From a virus: a stretch of 64,000 nt of DNA. The DNA is taken from positions 1 through 64,000 of the IMG/VR virus record IMGVR_UViG_3300047462_000185. One strand, given 5' to 3'. Each line of letters starts with the position of its first letter. Position 1 is the stretch's first letter. Both the position numbers and the translations under genes were made by a program. Positions 25,036-36,700 of this stretch are shown here, piece by piece. The notes beneath the pieces are model-generated. The model saw only the letters and a program-made list of their open reading frames with translations. It had not been told where the DNA came from and did not search any database.

Positions 25036-25889
25036 CGTTCTTCGTCTCCCCTATGGCGCGAGCTGCGGCCAAGGCACACGCGGTCGAGACCTACCCGCAG
25101 GAGGCGTGCGGCGTGCTGAAGAACGGCACTTATGTGCGCTGCACCAACACCGCGACCGAGAAGGACACCTTCGTGATCGCGGCCGAAGAGTGGCACAACC
25201 TTCAGCCGGTCGAGGCCCTGATCCACAGCCATCCCGATGGGCCCGGCTTTCCGTCGATGCAGGACATGAAAAGCCAGATCGACATGGATATCCCGTGGGG
25301 CCTCATCGTGGTCGGCAAGGGTGGTCCCAACGGCGAGATCATGGCGGCCGACCCCTGGTTCTGGGGCGACACGCTGCCCATCGCACCGCTCACGATGCGC
25401 GACTTCCGGCACGGCCCGAGCGGCACCGACAACAAAGGCGATTGCTACGCCCTGATCCGCGACGTGTATCGCAGCGATCCGGCCGAGATACAGGCTGCGA
25501 TCGACCGTGCCACGGGACGGATCCACGCCCCTGCCCCACCGCGTCACGGCGCGCCGGTGCAACGCACGCTGGAGACGTGGCCCCTCGCCGCGCCCGTCGT
25601 GCTCGACGAAATACCGCGTGACGACAGCTGGTGGACCAAAGGAAGCAATCTCTATCTCGACCACTTCAACGCGGTCGGGTTCGACGCCATCGTCAAAGAT
25701 CCGAAGATGGTGCGGGCCGGCGACATCTTTCTGACCCGACTCATCAGCAAGGTGCCGAACCACGGCATGGTCTACCTGGGCAACAATCTGATCATGCACC
25801 ACAAGCCGGGCCGCCCGGCCAACATCGAGCCGTGCCACCGCTGGTTTCCGAACCTGACCCACGTGTTGCGCTACCGAGGTGTGTCATGA
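25032..25889 (+). CDS. tail tip protein with MPN/JAB and NlpC/P60 domains, lambda gpK-like
   Basis: This 285-residue protein starts at a GTG overlapping the gpL-like stop (GTGA). The N-terminal half has the metal-binding JAB pattern HSHPDGPGFPSMQD with a Glu upstream (AAEEWHNL). The second half is an NlpC/P60 peptidase: the Cys in GDCYALIRDVY (about residue 138), the His in NHGMVYLG (about residue 244) and a further His in NLIMHHK. These would process peptidoglycan or tail proteins during infection. Lambda gpK has the same two domains. Confidence 0.85.
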   Translation: MTFFVSPMARAAAKAHAVETYPQEACGVLKNGTYVRCTNTATEKDTFVIAAEEWHNLQPVEALIHSHPDGPGFPSMQDMKSQIDMDIPWGLIVVGKGGPNGEIMAADPWFWGDTLPIAPLTMRDFRHGPSGTDNKGDCYALIRDVYRSDPAEIQAAIDRATGRIHAPAPPRHGAPVQRTLETWPLAAPVVLDEIPRDDSWWTKGSNLYLDHFNAVGFDAIVKDPKMVRAGDIFLTRLISKVPNHGMVYLGNNLIMHHKPGRPANIEPCHRWFPNLTHVLRYRGVS

Positions 25890-26581
25890 CCGCTGCGACA
25901 ATGACGACGCCTGTCCCAATGGTGGTGCGGGAGGTGTGGCTGCACGGCCGCCTGCGCAAGAAATACGGCAGTCCGTTCCGCCTCGCCGTCAAAAGCGCCG
26001 CCGAAGCGATCCGCGCCCTGTCGGCCCAGCTGAAAGGGTTCCGGTTCGACGTCGCGAAGATGGATTTCTGGGTCGTCTATGGCGAGTTGCGCCGCGGCGT
26101 CTCGATTCCGCTCGAAGCGGTCGACATCAACCTGGGCAGCAAGCCGTTGCACTTCTATCCCGTCCCGCAGGGGGCAAAGAGTGGATCGGGCGGCGCTCTG
26201 CTCAAAACCGTTATCGGCGCCGCGCTGATCACGGCATCCTTTTTCGCGCCGGAAGCGGCGGCGGCTGCGGGCTTCAGCATCGCCGTCGGCACGGCGGCGG
26301 CTTCGATTACGCTGGGCCTCGGCGTCTCGCTGTTCCTAGGCGGCATTTCATCGTTGATCTCGCCGCATCCGCAGTCCAGCACCACCCAGCAGACCACGCC
26401 GGGATACGTGTTCCAAGGTCCTGCCAACGTGACGGCGCAGGGCGTCTCGATTCCGGTGGTCTACGGCACCTGTATGTGCGGCACCGTCGTCATCGCGGCG
26501 TCGCTGTCGAACAGCGACATCCTGGACGGTCAGGTCGGCACGCCGTCCAAGACGGGGCAGATCTTCGGCGCGAGTAGTTGA
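25886..26581 (+). CDS. tail assembly protein, lambda gpI-like
   Basis: This 231-residue protein starts at ATG 25886 (ATGA overlap). It opens with REVWLHGRLRKKYG and EAIRALSAQLKGF, as in gpI proteins. The middle is a Gly/Ala-rich hydrophobic stretch (TAAASITLGLGVSLFLGGIS). The end has IPVVYGTCMCGTVVIAASLS, the usual gpI C-terminal pattern. It acts with gpJ and gpK in tail-tip assembly but is not found in the lambda virion. Confidence 0.78.
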   Translation: MTAATMTTPVPMVVREVWLHGRLRKKYGSPFRLAVKSAAEAIRALSAQLKGFRFDVAKMDFWVVYGELRRGVSIPLEAVDINLGSKPLHFYPVPQGAKSGSGGALLKTVIGAALITASFFAPEAAAAAGFSIAVGTAAASITLGLGVSLFLGGISSLISPHPQSSTTQQTTPGYVFQGPANVTAQGVSIPVVYGTCMCGTVVIAASLSNSDILDGQVGTPSKTGQIFGASS

Positions 26582-29500
26582 TGGCTGTTACCCGAACCAC
26601 GATTCCTGTCCCGCGGGACATCGTTGGGCGGGGCGGCGGCAAGTCTTCGTCGAGCGCAACGACACCGACCGAGGAGGCCAATAGCCTCGCCTCGAATGCG
26701 TTTGCCTATTGCTTCGACCTGATCTCCGAGGGGCCGATCGAGGGCTTGGTCGATGGGGCCAACAGCGTGTTCTTCAACAACACGCCCTGGGGCTACACCG
26801 ACGGCGGCGGCGCCCAGCAATACAACTTCCAGGGTGTCCAATTCTCGCTGGTGCAGGGCCTTCCGGATCAAGGTCCGTTGTCTGGCCCCAGCGACACGGA
26901 GACCACCTACGAGGTCGATGCCCAGGTCAAGTTCGCGCAACCCGTCACACGACAGATATCGTCCGAATATGCCGACCATGTCCGCGTCACGCTGCAAATC
27001 CCGGCGCTGGTCAGCGAAGATACGAATACGGGAGAGGTGGGCCACACCTCGGTCGAGATACAAATTCTGATCCAAGCCAATGGCGGGTCCTACTATGTCG
27101 CGGTCGATGACACGATCGATGGCAAAACCACCACGGTCTACGAGAAAGACTACACGATTCCGCTGCCGGCCGGCGGCTATCCGTGGAACGTGCAGATGTC
27201 GCGGATCACGGCCGACTCGACCGTTAGCACACTTTCGAATGATACCTATTTCTTAGCCTACACCGAGATCATCTCGGTTCTGTTGACCTATCCAAACGAT
27301 GCCATCGCGTGCGTCGGGTTGAACGCGCAGGACTTCGGATCGGCTATCCCGACCAGGTCCTATCTGGTCAAGGGACTGCAGATCAGCATCCCGTCAAACT
27401 ACGATCCGATCGCGCTCACCTATGACGGCATGTGGGACGGCACGTTCCAGACCGCGTGGACCTGCAACCCGGCCTGGGTCTTCTACGACCTGCTCACCAA
27501 CAATCGCTACGGGATGGGCAACGTCGTCAGTGCCGAGCAGGTCGACAAGTGGGCCCTCTATCAGATCGCTCAGTATTGCGACGAGCTCGTGCCGGACGGC
27601 TACGGCAATCAGGAGCCGCGCTACACGTTCAACATGCAGATCACATCGGCGCAGGATGCTTATTCCGCGCTGCAGATGATCGCGTCCGTGTTCCGCGGCA
27701 TGATCTACTGGGGCGCTGGCACCATCATCGCCACGGCGGACATGCCCGAGACCGGCATTGCCAAGATCCTGACCAACGCAAACGTAAAGGACGGCCAGTT
27801 CATCTATTCGGGTGCGCCGCTCTCGTCCTACCACTCGATTTGCCAGGTCACATGGAACGACCCATCGCAGAACTACCAGCCCACCGTCGAGACGATTGTC
27901 GACGATGCCGCCGTGCTTCAGTTCGGGTCTCGTGTCTCTCAGATCTATGCCTATGGCTGCACCAGCCGAGGACAGGCACGGCGCACCGGGCTGTGGTTGC
28001 TCTACACGGAGCGAAACCAGACCGAGACGATGACATGCACCGTCGCGCTGGATCAGATGGCGGATGTCAGGCCCGGCGATATCGTGGCCGTGGCGGACCA
28101 ATGGTATCAGGGCGTGCGTTACGCGGGCCGCATCGTCGCGAACGATGGCAGCACCTACACCGAAGGGCCGACCGACGGCACGCTGGTTCTCGAGTCAGGC
28201 GCGCCCGTCTATGTCGGCGGCGATGTCCTCACCACCGAGGGCTATACGGTTCCGCCCGGCCTCGTGCTAACGCTGGACTCCAACGTCACGCTGCCGGCCG
28301 GCGACAGCTACACGATCCGCGTGTTCAACCAGTATGGCAACACGCTCCAGGAACAGGGGATCAATCTCGACCTGACCGGCACCGGGCCGACCAACCAGAT
28401 CGTGGTCAACGGTGTTTTCGCTCAGTCCGTCGGTGCCAACGCGGTCTGGATGATCTACTGCAACGCGGTCAACCCACGGCTGTTCCAGATCCTGACCGTG
28501 ACGGAGCAGGACGGCAGCGAGTTCCAGATCACCGGGCTTTTCTTCGACCCGGACAAGTTCGCCGAGGTCGAGCTGGGCCTCAACCTGGTCGAGCCGAACT
28601 ACACCACGCTACCCACAGGCGCCATAGCGCCGCCGAGTAACGTGTCGGTGCAGGACTACATCACGGGCGTGGGTCAAACCACGATCATCCGGACCACGGT
28701 AAGTTGGACAAACTCGCCGGATTCCCGGGTCAATGCGTATCAGGTCAGGGCTTCGTCGGACCAGGGCTTCTACGGCACCTTCGCCGCGACGGGCGGCTCG
28801 AAGGACATCGACAACCTTCCCGTGGCGAACTATGTGTTCGGGGTGCGGGCCTGCTCCGTCGATGGGCAGTATTCGGTGTGGGTCGATGCGGCCGCGGTTT
28901 ATATCGACGGCCAGCCCATCCCGCCCGCCGCACCGACAGATCTTGTCGCGGTGGGTGGCACCCGTCAGATCCAGCTGACCTGGAACGCCTCGCCGTCCCC
29001 ATCGATCCTCCAATACGAGGTGTGGCGCGGCAACAGCCCGGAGCAATCGCCAGGCGAAGGAGCGACATTCCTCGCCGATGTCAGCGCAACCAGTTACATG
29101 GACGCCGACAGCAACACGCTGCTGCCCAACACGACCTGGTATTACTGGGTCAGGGCGCAGAACACGTTGCTGTCTTTGGGACCGTTCGAGGGGCCTGCGT
29201 CCGGCACAACCACGCTTCTCGTCGCGGCCGATCTCGAGCAGGGCATTCTCGACACGGCGAGCTTCGCGGCGACGATCAAGGCGCCCTACGTCATCGCGAA
29301 CCTGTCGGTGCATGGCATCGCCTACAACGATCTGGCGGTCAACGAGGAGAACAGCCAGCTCTACATCTGGAACGGGACGACGTGGAACAACGTCGTCTCG
29401 GCCGGTAGTCTCTATGGTCAATTGGGCGCGGGCCAATTCGCGGCGAACTCGGTCACAGCCGGTGTGGTCGCGGCGGGCGCTATCGGATCGTCCCAGATAG

Positions 29501-29871
29501 CGGCTGGTCAGGTCAGGGCCGTCAACCTGGCGTCCGACACGCTGATCACGCTGTCGGCCCAGATCGGAAACGCCGTCATCACCAATGCGAACATCGCCAA
29601 TCTTTCGGTCGACAACGCCAAGATCGGGAATCTCGCGGTTGGAACGAGCAACATCCAAACCCAGACCGTGACGCAGACCTATCAGGGGGTTCGGACTTCA
29701 CTATCCGATTACATCAACGGCACCGAAACATTGGTGAGCTTGACAGCACAAGTTCCTCAGAACGGCAAAATCCTCCTGCTCGCCAGAATTCTCCCGTTCA
29801 ATTTGGGGGGTGGCGGAAACTTCGGCGGCGGCGGTGGCGGCGAAGGATCCGGCAACGGAGTCGGCGAATGA
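26581..29871 (+). CDS. central tail tip / host specificity protein, lambda gpJ-like
   Basis: This 1096-residue protein starts with a Gly-rich arm and FDLISEGPIEGLVDG, a hallmark of gpJ proteins. It continues with PVTRQISSEYADHVRVTLQI and WVFYDLLTNNRYGMG. Two fibronectin-III-like domains follow at about residues 683-775 and 780-885. The C-terminus is Gly-rich (GGGGNFGG). The protein closes the tail and contacts host receptors. ATG 26581 overlaps the previous TGA; a TTG one codon earlier is less likely. Confidence 0.87.
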   Translation: MAVTRTTIPVPRDIVGRGGGKSSSSATTPTEEANSLASNAFAYCFDLISEGPIEGLVDGANSVFFNNTPWGYTDGGGAQQYNFQGVQFSLVQGLPDQGPLSGPSDTETTYEVDAQVKFAQPVTRQISSEYADHVRVTLQIPALVSEDTNTGEVGHTSVEIQILIQANGGSYYVAVDDTIDGKTTTVYEKDYTIPLPAGGYPWNVQMSRITADSTVSTLSNDTYFLAYTEIISVLLTYPNDAIACVGLNAQDFGSAIPTRSYLVKGLQISIPSNYDPIALTYDGMWDGTFQTAWTCNPAWVFYDLLTNNRYGMGNVVSAEQVDKWALYQIAQYCDELVPDGYGNQEPRYTFNMQITSAQDAYSALQMIASVFRGMIYWGAGTIIATADMPETGIAKILTNANVKDGQFIYSGAPLSSYHSICQVTWNDPSQNYQPTVETIVDDAAVLQFGSRVSQIYAYGCTSRGQARRTGLWLLYTERNQTETMTCTVALDQMADVRPGDIVAVADQWYQGVRYAGRIVANDGSTYTEGPTDGTLVLESGAPVYVGGDVLTTEGYTVPPGLVLTLDSNVTLPAGDSYTIRVFNQYGNTLQEQGINLDLTGTGPTNQIVVNGVFAQSVGANAVWMIYCNAVNPRLFQILTVTEQDGSEFQITGLFFDPDKFAEVELGLNLVEPNYTTLPTGAIAPPSNVSVQDYITGVGQTTIIRTTVSWTNSPDSRVNAYQVRASSDQGFYGTFAATGGSKDIDNLPVANYVFGVRACSVDGQYSVWVDAAAVYIDGQPIPPAAPTDLVAVGGTRQIQLTWNASPSPSILQYEVWRGNSPEQSPGEGATFLADVSATSYMDADSNTLLPNTTWYYWVRAQNTLLSLGPFEGPASGTTTLLVAADLEQGILDTASFAATIKAPYVIANLSVHGIAYNDLAVNEENSQLYIWNGTTWNNVVSAGSLYGQLGAGQFAANSVTAGVVAAGAIGSSQIAAGQVRAVNLASDTLITLSAQIGNAVITNANIANLSVDNAKIGNLAVGTSNIQTQTVTQTYQGVRTSLSDYINGTETLVSLTAQVPQNGKILLLARILPFNLGGGGNFGGGGGGEGSGNGVGE

Positions 29872-30065
29872 GCATCTATTGGTATATTGACCGGCTCAAC
29901 GACGGACAGATTATCCGAGGTGCTTACCTGGCCGACTCGATGCCGGTCGTTTTCGCGGTGGACTTTCCTCCCGAGGGAACCTGGACCTACGCCATTAATG
30001 CTTTTGGCGATGGCACCGAGCAAGTTCTCGAGTGCGAGTTGCTGGGCATGGTGATCAAGCTGTGA
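29868..30065 (+). CDS. small protein after the gpJ-like gene
   Basis: This 65-residue protein has a start that overlaps the gpJ-like stop (ATGA) and a stop that overlaps the next GTG. The composition is acidic and beta-rich (IIRGAYLADSMPVVFAVDF). No family is recognised. Tight overlaps on both sides support it as real, probably a tail-tip accessory protein. Confidence 0.6.
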   Translation: MSIYWYIDRLNDGQIIRGAYLADSMPVVFAVDFPPEGTWTYAINAFGDGTEQVLECELLGMVIKL

Positions 30066-30679
30066 CAGAGCCAGCACCTCACGCCGCTTTCGCCGGCACT
30101 GACGGCAAGGTCATCGTCGCCCATACCAATGAGGATGGCGTTGTAACATACGTCTCATCGATGAGCCCGCATGTGGTCGACACGCACCTGAAGCATGCCG
30201 GCGGCCAGATCCTGATGCCGTCGGAGCACGGCAAGTTGCACAAAGGCAAGAAGCTGAAGTTGCGCGCCGGCGTGCTCAGCGAAGCCGATCAAACCGATGC
30301 GGACCTAGAACTGAAGCGCCGCGCCGGGTGCGCCACGATCGACAGACAGGCCGAGCGTGCCAGGGGCCGCTTCGTGACGCTCGGCGCCGGGCAGCTGATG
30401 GAATACGAAGCAACGCTGCGGGACGCCCAAGCCGTCTTGAACGCCGGCGCCGGGGATCACCCTTGGGTGGCGGCGGAACAGGCCGCACTCGAATCCGCCG
30501 GTGAGACCCTCACCATGACGCAGGTCGCGCAGCGCATCGTGACGCGGGCCCAGGCGTGCCAAGTCGCGCTCGTCAAGATCAAGCAGGTGCGCCGCACCGC
30601 GAAGCTCGCGGTCGGTCAAGCATCATCCGATGAACAGATACAGGCCATCGTCTCAGCGCTGAGCTGGCCGACCGCCTGA
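30062..30679 (+). CDS. hypothetical protein between tail tip and tail fibre
   Basis: This 205-residue protein starts at GTG 30062 (GTGA overlap). The first 50 residues look like a small beta domain (FAGTDGKVIVAHTNEDG). The rest is helical with basic and Ala-rich stretches (RAQACQVALVKIKQVRRTAK). Small helical proteins here often help fold or attach fibres. That is inference, since no family is recognised. Confidence 0.6.
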   Translation: MTEPAPHAAFAGTDGKVIVAHTNEDGVVTYVSSMSPHVVDTHLKHAGGQILMPSEHGKLHKGKKLKLRAGVLSEADQTDADLELKRRAGCATIDRQAERARGRFVTLGAGQLMEYEATLRDAQAVLNAGAGDHPWVAAEQAALESAGETLTMTQVAQRIVTRAQACQVALVKIKQVRRTAKLAVGQASSDEQIQAIVSALSWPTA

Positions 30680-30702
30680 TCCCAGCCATACCGACTCGTA
30701 GA

Positions 30703-30740
30703 GCCCCCGGAGCGATCCAGGGGGCCTTTCGGCGTTTTTT
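30703..30740 (+). terminator. terminator before the tail fibre gene
   Basis: GCCCCC pairs with GGGGGC around an 11-base loop, followed by CTTTCGGCG and six T. It ends 14 bases before the giant fibre gene. It probably separates the tail-tip operon from the fibre gene at least partly. Confidence 0.65.
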
Positions 30741-30754
30741 CCATGAGGTGAGCC

Positions 30755-33700
30755 ATGCCAGCGATTAGCGATCTTCTCGCTTCCTCGACCACGACCGCAA
30801 CGACGCTCAACAGCGGCGATGGCTTCCTGATCAGCCAGGGCGGCGTTTCGAAGGGCATCACCTGGGCGACCATTCTGTCCGTGCTGGGCAGCAGCATCGC
30901 GGCGGGGATCACGATTCCGTCCGGCACCCTGATGGGACGCTCGAGCGCGGGGACCGGCTCCTATCAGGCGCTGACCCCGAGCTCGAATTTCGTGTTCGGG
31001 TCCGGCACTCTCTCGCTGACCGGCGTCGCCCTGGTGGCGAACGATCTGTCGGAATACAGCGGAACCGCCTCGGCGGCCCGGACCAACCTGGGCCTTGGCA
31101 CCATCTCGACCCAGTCGGCCGGCGCTGTGGCGCTGACCGGCGGCACCGCGACGGGCCTGGCGATCACGGCCGGCTCGATCGACGCCGCGCCGATCGGCGC
31201 AAACACGCCGGCGTCGCTGCGCGGCACATCGCTGGCGCTCACCGGCTCGATCGCCGCATCGACGGTGCTGGTTGGTCCGTCGGGTGCCAGTGGCGCGCCG
31301 ACCTGGCGCATGCTGACCACGGCCGACGTGACGGGCGCCGAGAACACGGCGAACAAGGGCGCGGCGAGTGGCTATGCCGGCCTGGATAGCACCGGAAAGG
31401 TGCCGCTCGGCAGCCTACCGGCCACGGTGTCGGGTGCGCTCCACTATCTCGGCATGTGGAACGCCTCGACCAACTCGCCCACCTTGGCCAGCAACGTCGC
31501 GCCTGCGGGTGACAACGCATCGGCTGGCGGGTTCTACATCGTCGGCACGGCCGGCACGACCCTGATCAACGGCGTGTCGACCTGGGGCGCGGGCGACTGG
31601 ATCGTCTGGACCGGGTCGGCCTGGAACAAGGTCCAGGGCGCGGCCGTGCCGGTCAGCAGTGTGGCCGGGCGGACCGGCGCCGTCACGTTGAGCAACACGG
31701 ACATTACGGGCCTGGGCGCGGCCGCGCTGCTCGGTGTCGGGGCCGGCCTCACCAGTTCGGGCGGCGCCATCGTGGTCAGCTTCGGCACGACCAGCGGCAC
31801 CGTGACGCAGGGCAATGACACGCGCGTCGTCTTCGCGCTCCAGTCGACCAACAATTTGTCCGAGCTGAATGCCACGGCCAGTGCGGCGCGCACCAATCTG
31901 GGCCTCGGCACCATCTCGACCCAATCGGCCGGCGCGGTGGCGCTGACCGGGGGCACGATGAACGGCGTGGTGATCGGCGCCAGCTCGGCCGCCGCGATCA
32001 CCGGCACCACACTGGCCCTGACGGCGTCGGTCTCGGCCTCCTATGTCCATGTCGGTCCGACCGGCTCGGCCGGCGCGCCGACCTGGCGCATGCTCACCAC
32101 GGCCGACGTGACGGGTGCCGAGAACACGGCCAACAAGGGCGCTCCCAGCGGCTATGCGCCGCTCGACAGCACCGGCAAGGTGCCGCTGGCCAATATCCCG
32201 TCCTCCGTGATTGGATCGAGCTACTACCTGGGCGTCTGGAACGCTTCGACCAACACGCCGACCATCACCAGCAGCGCGGCGCCGACCGGCTACGGTGTCG
32301 GCGCCTACTACGTCTGCGACGTGGCAGGAACGACCAGCATCAACGGCATCTCCACCTGGGGCATCGGCGACTGGATCATCTGGTCGGGCACGGTCTGGAA
32401 CAAGATCGATGGCTCGGCCAACCCGGTGACCAGCGTGGCAGGCCGTCAGGGCGCCGTGACGCTGACCTATGCCGATATCTCGGGCCTGGGCGCTGCGGCC
32501 CAGCTCAGCGTTGGCACCGGGCTCCAGAGCGTCAGCGGCTCGCTGGCGATCAACTTCGGCACGACCAGCGGCACCGCGGCGCAAGGCAATGACAGCCGCA
32601 TCACGGGCGCGCTCCAGGCCGCCAATGCGTTGTCCGAGCTGACCGGCGCGGCTTCGATCGCGCGTGGCAACCTGGGCCTTGGCACCATCTCGACCCAGTC
32701 GGCCGGCGCTGTGGCGCTGACCGGGGGCACCGCGGCGGCCCTGGCGATCAGCAGCGGCACGATCAATGGCACGCCGATCGGCGGCGTTACGCCAGCGGCG
32801 GTGAGCGCGACCACCTTGACCGTTACGGGCTCGCTTGCCGCGTCCTACGCGCATATCGCGCCCACCGGATCCTCGGGTGCGCCGACCTGGCGCGCCATCA
32901 CCACGGCTGACATCGCCAACGCCGAGAACACGACGAACAAGGGTGCGGCGGGCGGCTACGCGCCGCTGGACGGCAGCTCGCATGTCCCATTGACCAACCT
33001 GCCCGCCACCGTTTCGGGTGCGCTCCACTACCTCGGCACCTGGAACGCCTCGACCAACTCGCCGACGCTCGCCAGCAACACCGCGCCTGCGGGCGATAAC
33101 GCATCGGCGGGTGGCTTCTACATCGTCAGCACGGCGGGCACGACGCTGATCAACGGCGTGTCGGCATGGGGTGTGGGCGACTGGATCGTCTGGACCGGAT
33201 CGGCCTGGGCCAAGCAGGTCGGCGAAGCCAACCCGGTCGGCAGCGTTGCGGGCCGCACCGGCGCCGTCACGTTGAGCAACACGGACATTACGGGCCTGGG
33301 CGCGGCCGCGCTTCTCGGCGTGGGCACCGGTTTGACCAGTTCGGGCGGCTCCCTGGTGGTCAGCTATGGCACGACGAGTGGCACCGCGGCGCAGGGCAAC
33401 GACAGCCGCATCACGGGCGCGCTCCAGGCCAGCAACGCTCTGTCCGAGTTGAGCGGATCGGTTGCCACGGCGCGCACCAACCTGGGCCTTGGCACCATCT
33501 CGACCCAGTCGGCCGGCGCTGTGGCGCTGACCGGCGGCACGATGAACGGCGTGGTGATTGGCGGCTCGTCGCCCGCCGCGATGACTGGCACCACGCTCGC
33601 CCTGACCGCGTCGCAGACCGCATCCTACGTGCTGGCCGCGCCCACCTCGACCGCTGGCGCACCGACCTGGCGCATGCTCGCCGCGGCCGACATCAGCGGT

Positions 33701-36700
33701 CTTGGCGGGGCGGCCACGCTGAACGTGGGCACGGCGAGCGGCACTGTGGCGGCCGGCAATGACAGCCGCATCACGGGCGCGCTCCAGACCAGCGCCATTC
33801 CGACCGCATCCCTGCTTGGGGGTGCGAGCAACGCGCTGACCAGCATCAGCATCAACGGCACGCTGAGGTTGAGCAGCGGCGTGCTGTCGTTCCTGGCCGC
33901 GCCGACCGAAACCAGCGCGACGCGCTACGAGACGGCTGGCGGCGCGATCATCTACGAGTCGGACACCACCAAATTCGCCTTCTTCGACGGCACGGCATGG
34001 CACTACATGGTTCGCGCCGACGGTGACACGATGACGGGCGCACTTACTGTGACTGGCACCACCTCGCTTGCCACGTTGAGCGCTGCCAGCGGCACGATCA
34101 CCGGAGCTTTCGTGATCGAGGGCGCCGCCACGCTTGCAGCGCTGAGTGCGACGACAGGCTCGTTCAGCAGCACGTTGCACGTAACGGGGGTCGCAACACT
34201 CGCCACAGCGGCTAACATCAACGGTGTTGCATCGGGCTATGCCACGGCCGGCCTTACGGTGGGAACCGACTACGGTGGCACCAACGAAACCGACCTAATG
34301 GTGGGTGCGGCCGGCCTGAACGTTTATTCGATCAGCAGCGGCGGCATTCCTTCTTCGGTGCCACTACTGTCGATGAACAACAAGGGCCAGCTTGTCAGCA
34401 TTGCCGGCGGCCAATCCGGAGTTGCGGGCGAAAACATCGCGACGCTCGATCTGACCGCCGGTCGGGTCAACATGCTGAAGCAAATCAGCACAACACAGAC
34501 CAACTCGCCAACCGTCAACGTGCAACTTAGCAATAGTTGCGCGCTGACATTGAGTGCAGATGGTCTGTATCCCCAAATCGGCGCACTAGACGTCACCGCC
34601 TATGGACTGACAGGCGGTTCCGCTTGTCTCGATGCGCTGATCGCGACGATCAACGTCTATGGCAACAACGCGATTAGCGCCCAGGACGTGGCTGTGCAGG
34701 CCACGGTGAACCAATACGGTCACGACAGCACATGGGGTCTGGACGTATTCACGACGGACTGGTCCGGCGAGCCGCCCCAAGGCTTCGCGCAGGTCGGCGT
34801 CGAGATCGACATGGCGGGCAACGGTGCCGATGCGGCCACGTCGCAGTATGACAGTCTCCACAACTACCGCGCCGCCATAGTCATCTCGCCTGGCACCCAG
34901 GGATGGTCGGCCTGGACCCCCTCCACGGCCTATCATGCGAACGGCACGAATTCGGTTGGTTCCATCATTCAGATGACCAATTCGGCCGGCGTGCTGAGCA
35001 TCTACAAATGCACGACGGGGGGCACCAGTGGCGCCTCAGCGCCCGCTTCTTGGCCCACCTCAGGAACGGTTACGGATAACACAGTCGTCTGGACTTATCA
35101 GCAGGCCGCTGCCTACCAGGTCGGACGTGGCATCTTCCTGAATGGTTATGGCTCGGCCGGTGCGTATTTTGGAACGGGCTTCAGTTCGGATGCGGCCTAT
35201 TCCAATGCCGTCATAGATATCAGCGAAGCGACGCTCAGCACATCGATCAATGCGAATGCGGCTGCAATCAGAATCGCGGCAAACCAAGCTATAGACTTTT
35301 CGGGAAACGGCACATTGGCCGGTCAGAATCTGCATACCCTAAGTTATAGCAGCGTCTATTCTTCGCTTTACTACAACGTCAGTGGTCAGAACCGTTTCCA
35401 GATCAAGGATACGGGTGCGTTGCTTGCGTTCGGAACGTTCAACTGCGCATCGAACTCAACCATTTCATCGTTGCACAGCGTGACCAGCGGTTACCTAGGA
35501 GGTCTGACTGTTGGTGTGAACTACGCCGGAACCGGCGAGACCGACTTCATGGTCGACACGGCTGGCCTTCAGATATACGCGGTGCAGTCGGGTGGCACGC
35601 TCTCTTCGGTGCTGTTCAGCATGGACGGCAGCGGCGACACGGCGATTGCGGGCAGCTTGAGCAGCGGCGGGATCGCCCATCTGGCGACGCTGGCGGGCGG
35701 TATTGGTAGTCTGCATGGCGCAACCACGTTCAGCGCATCTGGCGGTCTCATCGTCGGCTCGGATTATAATGGCAGCGGCGAGCTCGATTTTCTGATCAAC
35801 ACCGGGGGCCTCGGCATCTACGCGGTGCAGTCGGGTGGCACGCTGTCGTCCGTGTTGTTCAACCTCGATGGCAGCGGCAACGCCACGATTGCGGGGAATC
35901 TGACTTGCGGCGGCGAGGCTCACTTCGGAACGTTGTCCGGGGGTTCTGGCAGTCTGCATGGCATGACGACGTTCAGCACCTCGGGTGGTCTGATCGTCGG
36001 TTCGGGCTATAGCGGAGTTGATGGTGAGACTGACTTTCTCGTCAACACGACGGGCCTTTCGATCTATGCGGTGCAGTCGAGTGGCACGCTGTCGTCAGCG
36101 CTTTTTACGATAGATGGAAGCGGCGATGTCGGAATCGCAGGAACTCTGAATGTCACCGGAGCAGCAAGCCTCGCGGCTCTGAGCGCGACGAATGCCACCT
36201 TTACCGGCACGATGTCGGTCTCGGGCAACGTCACGCTGGGGGGCGCCATCCTCGCCCAGGTCTCCGGCTCGACAACGGCGCAGAGCAGCGGCCTGCCGAG
36301 CCTGGACTTCCTCGGCTCGACCATAAATTTCCAGAGGAAGGTCTCGAGCGGCAATCCGACCTACGCCGGGACGCGCGTGTTCCTGGACAACTACAGCTCG
36401 GCCTACACGGTGCAGAGCTGGGGCGGCTACTCCAGCGTCCCCGCCTTCTCGGTCACCGCGACATCCCACCCGGGAGCCAACGGCTCGACGGTCGGCGTCG
36501 CCGCCATCCTCAACAGCAACGGCAGCGCCGGCTACGCCGCGCAGGAGTGCGCGATCACGGCCAACGTCACCAAGACGGGCACGAACGGGACCTGGGCCCT
36601 GGCGACGCAGAGCGTCGACAACACGGGGCTTACTCCGACCGCCTTCTCGCTGTGGGGCGTCGAGATCGACCTTCTCTCTAACGGTCCCGATAGCGCAGCG

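Noticed and set aside
31415-34180. 921-codon minus-strand frame with apparent repeats
   Set aside because: Its repeats mirror the coding repeats of the tail fibre on the other strand; not a separate gene.
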